A program made the translations under genes and the position numbers. From JBBRCE01 sp038205115 (GTDB lineage: Bacteria > Planctomycetota > Planctomycetia > Pirellulales > JBBRCE01): a stretch of DNA of 33,197 nucleotides. The stretch lies in contig JBBRCE010000054.1 in the NCBI GenBank assembly GCA_038205115.1, positions 1 through 33,197 of the forward strand, read 5' to 3'. The notes beneath the pieces are model-generated. The model ran no database searches and was not told the DNA's origin. It saw nothing but the letters and a program-made list of their open reading frames with translations. Below are positions 9,895-18,042 of the stretch, piece after piece (positions within the stretch are counted from its first letter, which is position 1; each line of letters begins with the position of its first letter).

Positions 9895-10212
9895 AGCAAG
9901 CGAGTTCCGTCATGTTCACGAGCCATGATTGGTTGACCGCGACCTTCTGGCGGCAAAGCAGATCGCGCCGGCCTGTGCCGCAGCAAGTTTTCTGTCATTT
10001 TCGGCGAGTGCTGGCGGAATTCGCCTGCATTCAAGTTTCGGTCATCGGGCAATTTCGATATATTTACAGCAGCAACAACGGCTTCGCGGTCGGCTGGCTC
10101 GCCCAAAAACCGCTAGCATTACGGTGGCAACAGCGAGGTGCGTTGGATTTTTCGCTCATCGAGTTCGTCGCACGCGCCGGCCTGAGCGGACTCATTTTAT
10201 CTGGAAATCGTC
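9895..10212. other. Divergent intergenic region between ddl and signal peptidase
   Basis: I see no supported gene. On the + strand TATATT at 10059-10064 has a weak -35 (TTTCGG, 10036-10041) at 17 bp and could drive the signal peptidase gene with a leader of about 140 nt. This is a weak match only. Confidence 0.3.
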
Positions 10213-11931
10213 ATGGCGTCAGCCTCAGCATCGTCAGCCGCAGTCAACAAGCAACCGGCCTCCGCGACGACGACCGCCGACGACAATGTGCGCGTGATTC
10301 GCGAAACCATCGAATCGGTGGTGATCGCGTTCATTCTGGCGTTTTTGTTTAAGACCTTCGCCGCCGAAATGTTTGTAATTCCCACCGGTTCGATGGCACC
10401 CACGTTGCAAGGTCGGCACAAAGATGTTCGCTGCCCGCTCTGCAACTTTCGCTACCGGACCAGCGCCAGCGCCGAAGTGAATACCGAGACGAACGTGCCG
10501 ATACCAGGGAAAGAGGTGCATGCCTCGGTTTGCCCGATGTGCCGCTTCCGTCACACCATTGGTTTAGAGCCCGCTTATCAAGTGAAGGATAAAGATGGTC
10601 ACGATGTGGATGCTTTTCGATTTCCGCTCAACTGGAGAGACAATTCGTATAACGGCGACCGGATCGTGGTGGCGAAATTCGTTTACGACATCACGGAGCC
10701 CAAACGCTGGGACGTGGTGGTCTTTAAGTTTCCGGACGGCGCAAAAATCAATTACATCAAGCGGTTGATTGGCCTGCCGGGCGAAACCATCCGCATTATC
10801 GACGGCGACATTTACGTCGAACAGGGCGATGGCGAATTCCAGATCACTCGCAAGTCGCCACAAAAAGTGCGCGCGATGTTGCAGGACGTTTACGATAACG
10901 ACTACGTGCTCGATCCACTCGTCGAGCACGGCTGGCCCGAGCGCTGGTGCCCGTGGTCGGCCGCGGAGTCTCCGGGCGCGTGGAAGCATCCTGAGTCCGC
11001 CGATCAGAAGCCCAACCGCAAAGCGTTTGAAACCGATGGCAAGTCGCCCGATCTGCAATGGTTGCGATATGTCCACACGCCGCCGACGGATCGAATTTGG
11101 CAGTTACTCTACGACGAAAGCAGCAAGCAGTGGCGGCAAACGCAAATCGATCCTTTGGAAGTCAAAGCAACGACGGCCGCCGTACACGATTTCGCGTCTT
11201 ACAATGCCAACGAAGAAACCGGCTATAACATCGTGACGGATTTGGCGCTGGATTGTCAGTTCAACGTAGAAGCGGCCCAAGGCGAGATGGTGCTGGAACT
11301 GGTCAAAAAAGGCCACCGCTGCCAATGCCACTTCGACCTGAAGTCCGGCGACGCTACGCTGTCAATTTCCGGACTGCCGGAATACGCGCGAGCGGGCAAG
11401 GCGGCGATGACGCCCGGCAAACATCATTTGCTGTTCACCAATGTCGACAGCCAACTGCTGCTGTGGGTCGACGACAAATTCGTCGAATTCAGCGGCGGCG
11501 ATGGACACGGCACCGCCTACGAACCGTTTGGCAACCAAGCGGTGGTTGGATCGCTGCCGGTCGTTGGCCGCGCGGATACTACGGACGCTTCGCCGGTGGG
11601 CATTGCCATCAGCGGCGTGGCTGCTCAGGTTGAGCATCTACGCGTGCTCCGCGACGTTTTCTACGGCTCACCGCAGTCGGACCCGAGCAACATGGGTTGG
11701 TATCAACGAAACAACAATAAGGCCGTCATTGGTCCCGACGAATTCTGGATGCTGGGCGACAACAGCCCGGAGAGCGCCGACGGTCGTTCGTGGGGAACCG
11801 TTAATCGAAACCTGTTGACCGGCAAAGCGCTATTCGTTTATTGGCCCCACTCGTTCGATCACACATCGCCGGATGGCGGCATGTGGTTTCCGTTTTTTCC
11901 GAACTTCGGGCAGATGGGCCGCGTCCGTTAG
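10213..11931 (+). CDS. lepB: Signal peptidase I (S26A) with zinc-ribbon and large C-terminal insertion
   Basis: A 572-residue membrane protease that would remove signal peptides on the outer face of the inner membrane. One membrane helix (about 33-52) precedes the catalytic serine in IPTGSMAPTL (Ser60). The general-base lysine lies in YIKRLIGLPGE (Lys183), and the conserved GDNSPESADGRSWG box is near residue 515. Typical LepB has 250-330 residues. Two insertions account for the excess. One (about 68-135) holds CxxC pairs at Cys74/77 and Cys107/110 and looks like a zinc ribbon. The other, about 280 residues between the lysine domain and the GDNS box, contains a beta-rich stretch resembling a laminin-G/concanavalin-like fold. 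The ATG at 10213 has GGAA six bases upstream. It is likely co-transcribed with the ABC ATPase gene 63 nt downstream. Confidence 0.92.
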   Translation: MASASASSAAVNKQPASATTTADDNVRVIRETIESVVIAFILAFLFKTFAAEMFVIPTGSMAPTLQGRHKDVRCPLCNFRYRTSASAEVNTETNVPIPGKEVHASVCPMCRFRHTIGLEPAYQVKDKDGHDVDAFRFPLNWRDNSYNGDRIVVAKFVYDITEPKRWDVVVFKFPDGAKINYIKRLIGLPGETIRIIDGDIYVEQGDGEFQITRKSPQKVRAMLQDVYDNDYVLDPLVEHGWPERWCPWSAAESPGAWKHPESADQKPNRKAFETDGKSPDLQWLRYVHTPPTDRIWQLLYDESSKQWRQTQIDPLEVKATTAAVHDFASYNANEETGYNIVTDLALDCQFNVEAAQGEMVLELVKKGHRCQCHFDLKSGDATLSISGLPEYARAGKAAMTPGKHHLLFTNVDSQLLLWVDDKFVEFSGGDGHGTAYEPFGNQAVVGSLPVVGRADTTDASPVGIAISGVAAQVEHLRVLRDVFYGSPQSDPSNMGWYQRNNNKAVIGPDEFWMLGDNSPESADGRSWGTVNRNLLTGKALFVYWPHSFDHTSPDGGMWFPFFPNFGQMGRVR

Positions 11932-11994
11932 TCGAACAGAAATTTCCAATCACGGCGGCCACGGTTGGCCCCAACGCAGATCGCGGAGCGAACG

Positions 11995-12723
11995 ATGCTA
12001 ATTCTCAAAGCCGAAGGATTGGTCAAGACCTACGGACGCCGGCGCGTGGTCGACGGCGTCGATTTTCAGGTCGAACAAGGCGAGATCGTCGGCCTGCTGG
12101 GGCCCAACGGCGCCGGCAAGACGACCAGCTTTCGCATGACTTGCGGATTCATCGAACCCGACGCCGGCCGCGTCACGCTCAACGGTTTGGACGTCACCCG
12201 CTGGCCCATGTATCGCCGCTCGCGCGAGGGCGGCATGGGTTACCTGGCGCAAGAACAGAGCGTGTTTCGCAAACTGTCCGTCGAGGACAACTTGCTGGCG
12301 GTGATGGAAATCCTGGGCATGGATTACCAATCTCGCAAGAAACGTTGCGAAGAACTCATCGAACAGTTCGACATCGGCCGCATTCGCAAATCCAAAGCGA
12401 TGGTCATCTCGGGCGGCGAAAAACGCCGCTTGGAAATCGCCCGCTGCCTGGTTTCCAACCCCACCATCATCCTGCTCGACGAACCGTTTACCGGCATCGA
12501 TCCTGTGACCATCAACAGCATCCAAAAAATCATCTGCCGACTACGCGACGACGTGGGCATCTCCATTTTGATCACCGACCACCGCGAACGCGAGACGCTC
12601 AAAATTACCGATCGCGCTTACGTCGTCCGCAGCGGGCAGGTTCTCTGCGAGGGGACCAGTGCCGAAGTGCTGGCCAATCCGGACGCCCGCAAATACTACT
12701 TTGGCGACGAGATGGCTGCCTGA
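11995..12723 (+). CDS. lptB: ABC transporter ATP-binding protein, LptB type
   Basis: A 242-residue single-domain ABC ATPase. It shows Walker A GPNGAGKTT, the Q-loop region YLAQEQSVF, the signature ISGGEKRRLEIAR, Walker B IILLDEPFTGIDP and the switch His in ITDHRERETL. The signature and the TGIDP/ITDH segments match LptB, the motor of lipopolysaccharide export with LptFG, better than generic transporters. No lptF, lptG or lptC lies in the window, so the assignment rests on the ATPase alone. The ATG at 11995 has GGAG at 11985-11988, six bases upstream, and is preferred to the in-frame ATG at 11965. It follows lepB on the same strand. Confidence 0.85.
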   Translation: MLILKAEGLVKTYGRRRVVDGVDFQVEQGEIVGLLGPNGAGKTTSFRMTCGFIEPDAGRVTLNGLDVTRWPMYRRSREGGMGYLAQEQSVFRKLSVEDNLLAVMEILGMDYQSRKKRCEELIEQFDIGRIRKSKAMVISGGEKRRLEIARCLVSNPTIILLDEPFTGIDPVTINSIQKIICRLRDDVGISILITDHRERETLKITDRAYVVRSGQVLCEGTSAEVLANPDARKYYFGDEMAA

Positions 12724-12745
12724 CGGCCACCGTTGATCGGCCGCG

Positions 12746-14173
12746 CTACTTCGGCCCATCCGACTTTTTCTCGCGCCGTCGTTTGCGCCGCTGATTGGAT
12801 GTCTCGGCCGCGGCAGAACCTTTCTTCTGACGCGCGGCGCGGAGCGAGTCATCGCCGGCCAGCGAGTGATGCTTAGGCGTGCCGATTTGCTGCGAAAGGT
12901 AAATGCCTGAGTGCCCGCTCATCAAGTAGGCGACGAAACAGGCGATGGCCAGGTACACGACAAAGCCCGACTCGAACAGCCCTGGACCGCTGGCACCGAA
13001 CAGTTCGATGCCCATGATCGTACAGGCCAGCGGCGTATTGGTTGCCGCGCCAAACACGGCCACAAATCCAAGCGCCGCGAATAAATCGACCGGCGCACCG
13101 CAGACTTGGGCGATCGTGTTGCCAAGCGCCGCGCCAATGAAGAACAGCGGCGTCACTTCGCCACCCTTGAAACCCGCGCTGAGCGTGATGGCGGTAAACA
13201 ACAATTTCCACCACCAGCTCCACGAAGTTGCGCCGTCGGCATGAAAGCAAGATTGGATGGTTACCGCGCCGGGCGTGTGCGGATCGGCCGAAACGCCCAA
13301 CCCCAGGTAATCGCGCGTGCCCAGCAGCCAGACCAGCAGGATGACCAACAGAGCCCCGACGGCGGCGCGTAGCCAGGCGTGTTTGATCCACCGCAATTGC
13401 AGCGCATGCAATCCATGCGTCAGTTCGGCAAATAGCAGCGCCACTAGCCCGAAGGCCACGGCGGCGACGGCAACTTTTCCGGCCAGCAACCAGTCCAGTC
13501 GCATGGCGTCCGGCGTCACGGCCGCGTGCAACATCGAAGAAACGCGATAGACGGAATGTTCCAGTCCCCAGGCTTTGGTGGTCTGATCGCCAACGATTGC
13601 GGCCACCAGGCAGGGAATCATCGACTCATAGCTCATTTTGCCAATGGCGAGCACTTCCATGGCAAAAATGGCGCCAGTGAGTGGCGTGCCAAACACAGCG
13701 CCAAAACCGCCCGCCACGCCCGCCATCAGCAGAATTCGCACATCGTTGGAATTCAATCGCAGCAGCCGCGCGAGCCAACTCGCCAAACTTCCGCCCATTT
13801 GCACCGCGGTGCCTTCGCGTCCGGCCGAACCGCCAAACAGATGTGTGATCACCGTGCCGATCAACACCAGCGGACCCATCCGCGCCGGCACGCCGCCGCC
13901 GGGCGCGTGAATTTCGTCGACGATCAAATTATTGCCGGCTTCGACCGATTTGCCCCAGGCTTGATAGAGCAGCGCCACCGCAATTCCGGCCAGCGGCAAA
14001 AAGTACAAGAGCGCCGGATGATTCCAGCGCGTGGTGGTGGCCAGATCCAACGACCACAAAAAGAGGGCCACGGCCGAACCGATCAACCCGCCCAGCACGG
14101 CGGCAATTGCCAACCAGCGTAGCGCGTGCAGGCCCAGTGCAAGTTGGTCCTGCGGCTTAAAGCGAAATGCCAC
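12746..14173 (-). CDS. CLC-type fluoride/proton antiporter (CLC-F, EriC-like)
   Basis: About 475 residues with the many-helix CLC fold. The gating glutamate lies in GREGT (Glu120), where chloride-type CLCs have GREGP. The GREGT variant, together with GNNLIVDEIH near residues 80-89, is characteristic of the fluoride-specific CLC-F branch. Other conserved CLC segments are FGGSAGRE, GTPLTGAIFAMEV and KGGEVTPLFFIG. The C-terminus is highly basic. The GTG at 14173 is chosen because GGAG (14183-14180) sits six bases upstream. The GTG at 14185 has no such site. A fluoride riboswitch and a good promoter lie directly upstream, which independently supports fluoride as substrate. The role is to expel fluoride from the cytoplasm using the proton gradient. 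Confidence 0.92.
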   Translation of the reverse strand: MAFRFKPQDQLALGLHALRWLAIAAVLGGLIGSAVALFLWSLDLATTTRWNHPALLYFLPLAGIAVALLYQAWGKSVEAGNNLIVDEIHAPGGGVPARMGPLVLIGTVITHLFGGSAGREGTAVQMGGSLASWLARLLRLNSNDVRILLMAGVAGGFGAVFGTPLTGAIFAMEVLAIGKMSYESMIPCLVAAIVGDQTTKAWGLEHSVYRVSSMLHAAVTPDAMRLDWLLAGKVAVAAVAFGLVALLFAELTHGLHALQLRWIKHAWLRAAVGALLVILLVWLLGTRDYLGLGVSADPHTPGAVTIQSCFHADGATSWSWWWKLLFTAITLSAGFKGGEVTPLFFIGAALGNTIAQVCGAPVDLFAALGFVAVFGAATNTPLACTIMGIELFGASGPGLFESGFVVYLAIACFVAYLMSGHSGIYLSQQIGTPKHHSLAGDDSLRAARQKKGSAAAETSNQRRKRRREKKSDGPK

Positions 14174-14257
14174 GGCAATCTCCACTTGGCGAACATGCGG
14201 CCAGTGACGTTACCGATGGGCGCCGGCAACAGAAAGAGTCCCACCACACAATGCGTT

Positions 14258-14316
14258 CGGTAGGAGTCATCAGCTCGGCAAATCTGCCGGCGGTTGTGGC
14301 GAACTCCATCGCCTCA
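14258..14316 (-). ncRNA. Fluoride riboswitch (crcB motif)
   Basis: On the - strand GGCGA (14313-14309) pairs with TCGCC (14302-14298). The enclosed GGAGT (14307-14303) is complementary to ACTCC (14267-14263), forming the pseudoknot. A further hairpin pairs CGGCA (14289-14285) with TGCCG (14280-14276). Conserved positions include GGCGATG at the 5' end and GCTGATG followed by CTCCTAC at the 3' end, as in the known crcB motif. It lies between a promoter and the CLC-F start. No T-run follows, so translational control is more likely than termination. The CTCC of the pseudoknot strand is complementary to the SD GGAG at 14183-14180, which suggests a switch. That mechanism is inference. Confidence 0.92.
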
Positions 14317-14330
14317 TGGACCAGCGAACA

Positions 14331-14359
14331 AGTATAGCGCCGGAAAAACCGCCGTTCAA
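14331..14359 (-). promoter_or_regulatory. Sigma70-type promoter for the riboswitch and CLC-F
   Basis: On the - strand TTGAAC (14359-14354) and TATACT (14336-14331) are separated by exactly 17 bp, each one or two mismatches from the consensus. The expected transcript start is near 14324, about ten bases before the riboswitch aptamer. This geometry fits a riboswitch leader. Confidence 0.75.
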
Positions 14360-14393
14360 GAGCGGGCAACGTTCGCCGCCGCACTCGGAGGGC

Positions 14394-14636
14394 TTAGCGG
14401 TCGATCACGTCGTGGATCAGGTCTCGCAGTTCAACCGGCGACACATCTTCCAAGCGTTTGCCGCGCTGATCCAACCGCTCGTTGACCTTGATGACCGTTT
14501 CTTGCATTTGAGCATGCGACTCTTGCGAACCGCCAAGCAAAGCGAAGTTTTTGCCGCGCGTCAAACGCGTGTGGCCGTCGTCGTTGTCCAACGCCAGGCC
14601 CAGCAGCGATGTTTTCGGCTTGGAAGATTTTTGCAT
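14394..14636 (-). CDS. Small hypothetical protein
   Basis: An 80-residue protein I do not recognise. It is hydrophilic, with a central basic part (RLTRGKNFALLGG) and a likely helical C-terminal half (HAQMQETVIKVNERLDQRGK), then LRDLIHDVI. There is no signal peptide, membrane helix or cysteine. The ATG at 14636 has GAGG nine bases upstream. A GTG at 14651 is a longer alternative. It begins 27 nt after the stop of the metallopeptidase gene on the same strand, so the two are probably co-transcribed. The coding call rests on this spacing and the plausible ribosome site. Confidence 0.6.
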   Translation of the reverse strand: MQKSSKPKTSLLGLALDNDDGHTRLTRGKNFALLGGSQESHAQMQETVIKVNERLDQRGKRLEDVSPVELRDLIHDVIDR

Positions 14637-14663
14637 GCCTAAAGGCCTCACGATTCAGTCTGC

Positions 14664-15368
14664 TCAGGCGTGATGCCGACGAACGACATTCCGCTTGGCC
14701 AGATCGCCACGCGTGGTTTTATAGCCGTAATGTAACGCGAACCATTCCGCGTAGCGTTCGCGATCAACCGAACGCGAGTTGCGATCGTCCAGAAGGTGGC
14801 CCAGCTCGTGAATCAGAATGTTGTTTAGATAAAAGTCTTTGATCGTCGCTTCTGACCAAACCAACTTCCAAACGCTGGTCGATTCCTGCTCCCACCGCCC
14901 GCCATACATCCGCGCCTCGTTCACTTGGCTGGGCTTGGGCGGCGCGCTGTAATACTCGATCAGATTCGATTCAATGGGATACAAGTACAGGCTCGTACCC
15001 CATTGCATGCCATAGCACGGAAAGCTCTGCTTCTTGCGAGTCATGCGACTCAATTGCACGACTTGCAGCGCAGCGGTGAATTGCTCGGGCAGTTCGGCTA
15101 ACCGCTGCCGAATTTCGTCCGGCGTGAGGATATGCCGAAAGCCGTTGCCCGGCGATTGCGTCACAATCTTATACCCGTTGGGTTCGTCCAGTGGCTCGTA
15201 CCAATCTTCCGGCGGCACGAACGGCAGGCGTTGGTTTTGCGATTGCAAACGGGCGCGCTTGCTCAACAATGTGGCCTTCTGCGCTTGTTTGGCGCGGGCC
15301 AACCCATTGATGTGGTGTAAGCGGTTGGAAGTACGGCCGCCGAGGCGAGGCTTGCGGTGATTGATCAT
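14664..15368 (-). CDS. Putative zinc metallopeptidase with HELGH motif
   Basis: A 234-residue protein with a basic N-terminus (about 1-50) and no signal peptide. The metal-site motif IHELGH occupies residues 186-191. A possible third ligand is Glu208 in RYAEWFALHYG, 17 residues after the second His, in a gluzincin-like arrangement. I cannot place it in a named peptidase family. Outside the motif the sequence is aromatic-rich (EDWYEP, LYLYPIE, EYYSAPPK). The ATG at 15368 was chosen because the upstream frame looks non-coding, but no SD is visible. The small gene at 14394-14636 probably shares its transcript. The protease activity is an inference from the motif. Confidence 0.7.
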   Translation of the reverse strand: MINHRKPRLGGRTSNRLHHINGLARAKQAQKATLLSKRARLQSQNQRLPFVPPEDWYEPLDEPNGYKIVTQSPGNGFRHILTPDEIRQRLAELPEQFTAALQVVQLSRMTRKKQSFPCYGMQWGTSLYLYPIESNLIEYYSAPPKPSQVNEARMYGGRWEQESTSVWKLVWSEATIKDFYLNNILIHELGHLLDDRNSRSVDRERYAEWFALHYGYKTTRGDLAKRNVVRRHHA

Positions 15369-15838
15369 GGTTGTGTGGTATCCGACGCGTCTTTTTCGAA
15401 CGACAGCAGGCCGATTCGTGACTGACCGACCCAGTTGATGCGACTCAGACTCAGCATCACCAACCGAAAAGCAGGGTGCGGCAGAGCGGATCGACAATTC
15501 CATCCTAGGTAGGCGGGCAATCAAAAAACAAGTGAACGGCGCAAGTCGCTATCTGGCAAGCACTTGCAAATAGCCACCTGAGGGGTGTCTAGCTGGACTC
15601 GGGGCAATTTACCTATTGCAACAGGACTTGACAGAAACCTCCCAGCTTATCTCAGAAATTACGCAAAGCGCCAATCAAGCAATGCGAAGCTGTTTCGATC
15701 CGTCGCGCGCCATCGCGCGTGCGAACAGCGCGCGGCGGTGATGATCGCGGCGCAAATGCGAAGAAATTTGCGCGCTCGCGACGAGAGTCGTGGCGAATGA
15801 TGATTGCGAAAGCGCGGTTGGCGGCGAAAGACGGCAGG
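15369..15838. other. Intergenic region with two hairpins
   Basis: There are 470 nt between the metallopeptidase start and the kinase stop, both - strand, with no convincing gene. A nested inverted repeat at 15548-15574 (arms 15548-15552 and 15570-15574, inner arms 15556-15560 and 15563-15567) lies about 180 nt upstream of the metallopeptidase. A second (arms 15750-15757 and 15766-15773) lies about 65 nt after the kinase stop and lacks a T-run. Confidence 0.4.
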
Positions 15839-17422
15839 TTACCGCGAGCCAAAAATGAAAAACAGCGTCAGCAGAATGGCAACGAACAATGCGCCGCCGC
15901 CGATGGCATACCAAATCCACCACGGCGCTTGGGCACGGCTGTTCATGGCCGGCTTGTTGCGTTTTGACAACGCACCGCCCGGAGGAAGCGCGCCGACTTC
16001 TGAAAACAACTCGTTCAGATTGTTGCTGGCGGGCGTGCCAACGCTCGGTCGTCGCTGAATGCCATGCGATTTGGAGTTCGTCGCCGACTTGCTCGAGCCA
16101 CCGCGACTTGCGGAGCTTGAACCGGATTTCGAAGAATCACCCGCGGCGCGTCGGTTGGCTGGATCACTATCGGAACCGGAACGAACGCGCTGCGACCCAG
16201 CCGGTCCCTTGATGGTGTTGCGATCTGCGTCGGAAATTGTGTCGGTCGTGGCATTGGTTCGCTCGCGGCGCTGAATGACCGGCATTTGCGAACGGCGTGG
16301 TAAAACCGCGTTGCTACCCGAGCTGCCGCCCGCACTCGGCTTTGGCGAGCCGAGATTGGTCGATGAGCCCCCGCCGTCAGACGGATTCCGCGCTTGCAGC
16401 CAGAGCGAAACGGCCTCGGAAACTTCGTTGGCCGTTTGCACGCGCGATCCGACCGTCTTGGCCATCATCCGTGTGCAAATATCAACCAACAGCGGCGGCG
16501 CATCGGGCCGCAATTCGTAAATGCTGGCCGGCGTATCCGTCTGATGCGCCTTAATGCGTTGCGCCAAGGTCCCGTTGGGAAATGGCGGCTGCCCGGTCAG
16601 CAAGTAATAAAGCGTGCAGCCCAGGCTGTAAATATCGGTCCGCGCGTCGACCTGATGGCTGTCGCGGGCTTGTTCGGGCGAGAGGTAATCGGCGGTACCG
16701 AGCACGTTTTCGTCGTGCTGGATGGTCAGCGAGGCCATGGTTTCGTTGACGAACCGTGCTAAACCCATGTCCAGAACTTTGACTACGCCTCGGTTATCGA
16801 CCAGCAGGTTCGCCGGTTTGATGTCGCGGTGAATCAGCCCACCGCGATGCGCGTGTTCCAGTCCGTCGGCCGCCTGCCGGATATAATCGGCGGCGGTTTC
16901 AAAATTCAGTGGTCCGTTCGCCTTGACGACCGCCAACAGGTCGCGACCTTCGACAAATTCCATCACGATGTAATGGTTTTTGCCGTCGTTATCGATATCG
17001 TAGGCGCGGACGATGTTCTGATGATCCAGCGAGGCGGCCGCCTGTGCTTCTCGATGGAAACGCGCCAGATACGACGTATCGTCGATGCGGCTTTGCGGCA
17101 GCACTTTGATGGCCACCAGGCGCTGCATCAACACGTGCTCGCCCAGGTACACGCTGCTCATGCCGCCGGTGCCGAGCAGACCCAACAGCTTGTACTGCTT
17201 GAGAAAAAAGCCTTTGTGCCGGCCTTCCAGCAGCCTGTCGCACTGCCAACGAGTGACAATTTTGGCTTCGATCAAAGCGGCAGCCAGGCGCTCGCTATCG
17301 TTTAGCGTCGCTTGGTCACCCCGTTGTTTCAGATTGGCAACGACTTCGGCGGTACGATTGTTTTCGTCCAGACCGCTACGTTGAACCAACTCTAAAATTT
17401 TTTCCGCGCTGACTCTTGCCAT
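15839..17422 (-). CDS. Membrane-anchored Hanks-type Ser/Thr protein kinase
   Basis: A 527-residue kinase. Residues 1-70 form the N-terminal helical segment common in planctomycete kinases (MARVSAEKILELVQRSG). The catalytic domain has the glycine loop GTGGMS (84-89), Lys106 in VAIKVLP, HRDIKPAN (198-205), DMG (218-220) and SPEQ (248-251). A long Ser/Gly/Arg-rich linker (about 360-490) leads to a C-terminal membrane helix (WWIWYAIGGGALFVAILL) and a few outside residues, so there is no sizeable extracellular sensor. The ATG at 17422 is used. A GTG at 17440 would add six residues. Unlike the compact kinase at 7315 it is a canonical RD kinase. Its substrates are unknown and it stands alone. Confidence 0.93.
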   Translation of the reverse strand: MARVSAEKILELVQRSGLDENNRTAEVVANLKQRGDQATLNDSERLAAALIEAKIVTRWQCDRLLEGRHKGFFLKQYKLLGLLGTGGMSSVYLGEHVLMQRLVAIKVLPQSRIDDTSYLARFHREAQAAASLDHQNIVRAYDIDNDGKNHYIVMEFVEGRDLLAVVKANGPLNFETAADYIRQAADGLEHAHRGGLIHRDIKPANLLVDNRGVVKVLDMGLARFVNETMASLTIQHDENVLGTADYLSPEQARDSHQVDARTDIYSLGCTLYYLLTGQPPFPNGTLAQRIKAHQTDTPASIYELRPDAPPLLVDICTRMMAKTVGSRVQTANEVSEAVSLWLQARNPSDGGGSSTNLGSPKPSAGGSSGSNAVLPRRSQMPVIQRRERTNATTDTISDADRNTIKGPAGSQRVRSGSDSDPANRRAAGDSSKSGSSSASRGGSSKSATNSKSHGIQRRPSVGTPASNNLNELFSEVGALPPGGALSKRNKPAMNSRAQAPWWIWYAIGGGALFVAILLTLFFIFGSR

Positions 17423-17766
17423 ACTGAGGCCGGCCCTCACCGGCGCCGTATTAAGTCGTCGTGCCCAGAATCGGATCGCTCAGAAAATCAATCGATACCT
17501 GTCAAGATGGGAGACGCATAAGAGCAGGGCCAAGGTTCGTGCTCTCGCGGCGACTTTGCCCGCGAAATTGACCTACGTCAGCCCGGCTACTCACAAGTCA
17601 TGACTTTAGAGTACCATCAATGCGTGTAGAATACCAACAATCAATTGTTTGCGTAAAGCTGGCAGCAGCGAATTTTCCCAAAAATAATTCGATTACTCCG
17701 GCGGCGGTCCGCCAGCCCGTTGTCACACGTTCGCTTCGCCGTACTTGCCTTGCTTCGAGATCTGCC
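17423..17766. other. Divergent intergenic region with repeat motif
   Basis: This lies between the leftward kinase and the rightward glutaredoxin-like gene. A + strand frame could start at 17620, but its first 49 residues look non-coding. A tandem 15-nt imperfect repeat (17607-17621 and 17627-17641) and an inverted repeat (17636-17649) are present and are listed separately. Confidence 0.45.
17607..17649. promoter_or_regulatory. Operator-like tandem and inverted repeats
   Basis: TAGAGTACCATCAAT (17607-17621) recurs as TAGAATACCAACAAT (17627-17641) with two mismatches at a period of 20 bp, close to two helix turns. The second copy overlaps an inverted repeat, AACAAT-CA-ATTGTT (17636-17649). The arrangement suits a dimeric regulator site upstream of the glutaredoxin-like gene. 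The TAGAAT at 17627 might instead be a -10 box. This is inference only. Confidence 0.35.
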
Positions 17767-18018
17767 GTGAACACCGCTGATCGAGTACTGGTTTTTACCC
17801 GCCAGAATTGTCACCTCTGCGAGTTGGCCGAAGCGCTGCTCAAGCGTCACGGACTGCAACCGCGAATAATCGATATTGAATCCGATCCACAACTCGTGGC
17901 CAAGTACACCGATTGCGTGCCGGTGGTGGTGATCGACGGCAAAGTGCGATTCCGCGGTCGCGTCAGCGAAACATTGCTGACGCGGTTGTTGCACGCGCGC
18001 TCACGACGCGAACGCTGA
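17767..18018 (+). CDS. Glutaredoxin-like thiol-disulfide protein
   Basis: An 83-residue small thioredoxin-fold protein of the glutaredoxin/DUF836 type. The first strand VLVFTRQNCHLC carries the redox pair CxxC (about residues 15-18). It is followed by the helix ELAEALLKRHG, the strand PRIIDIES, the cis-proline strand VPVVVIDGK and a final helix. The cis-Pro is preceded by Val, as in glutaredoxins. The GTG at 17767 is preferred, with GAGA about seven bases upstream. An ATG at 17620 would add a 49-residue tail without family resemblance. It probably acts in cytoplasmic thiol redox balance. A BshB1-like bacillithiol enzyme is encoded 8 kb away. Any link is speculative. Confidence 0.8.
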   Translation: MNTADRVLVFTRQNCHLCELAEALLKRHGLQPRIIDIESDPQLVAKYTDCVPVVVIDGKVRFRGRVSETLLTRLLHARSRRER

Positions 18019-18042
18019 CACCCAATGCCGTCGATCGGTTTT

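Noticed and set aside
11841..12794. 317-residue + strand open frame
   Set aside because: It overlaps lepB and lptB in another frame, is extremely Arg/His/Pro-rich, and has no motif.
13526..14122. 198-residue + strand open frame
   Set aside because: Antisense to the CLC-F gene. Its His/Gln/Arg-rich composition fits a shadow.
14157..14384. 75-residue - strand open frame before the CLC gene
   Set aside because: It covers the promoter and fluoride riboswitch. The RNA structure explains the sequence better than a protein.
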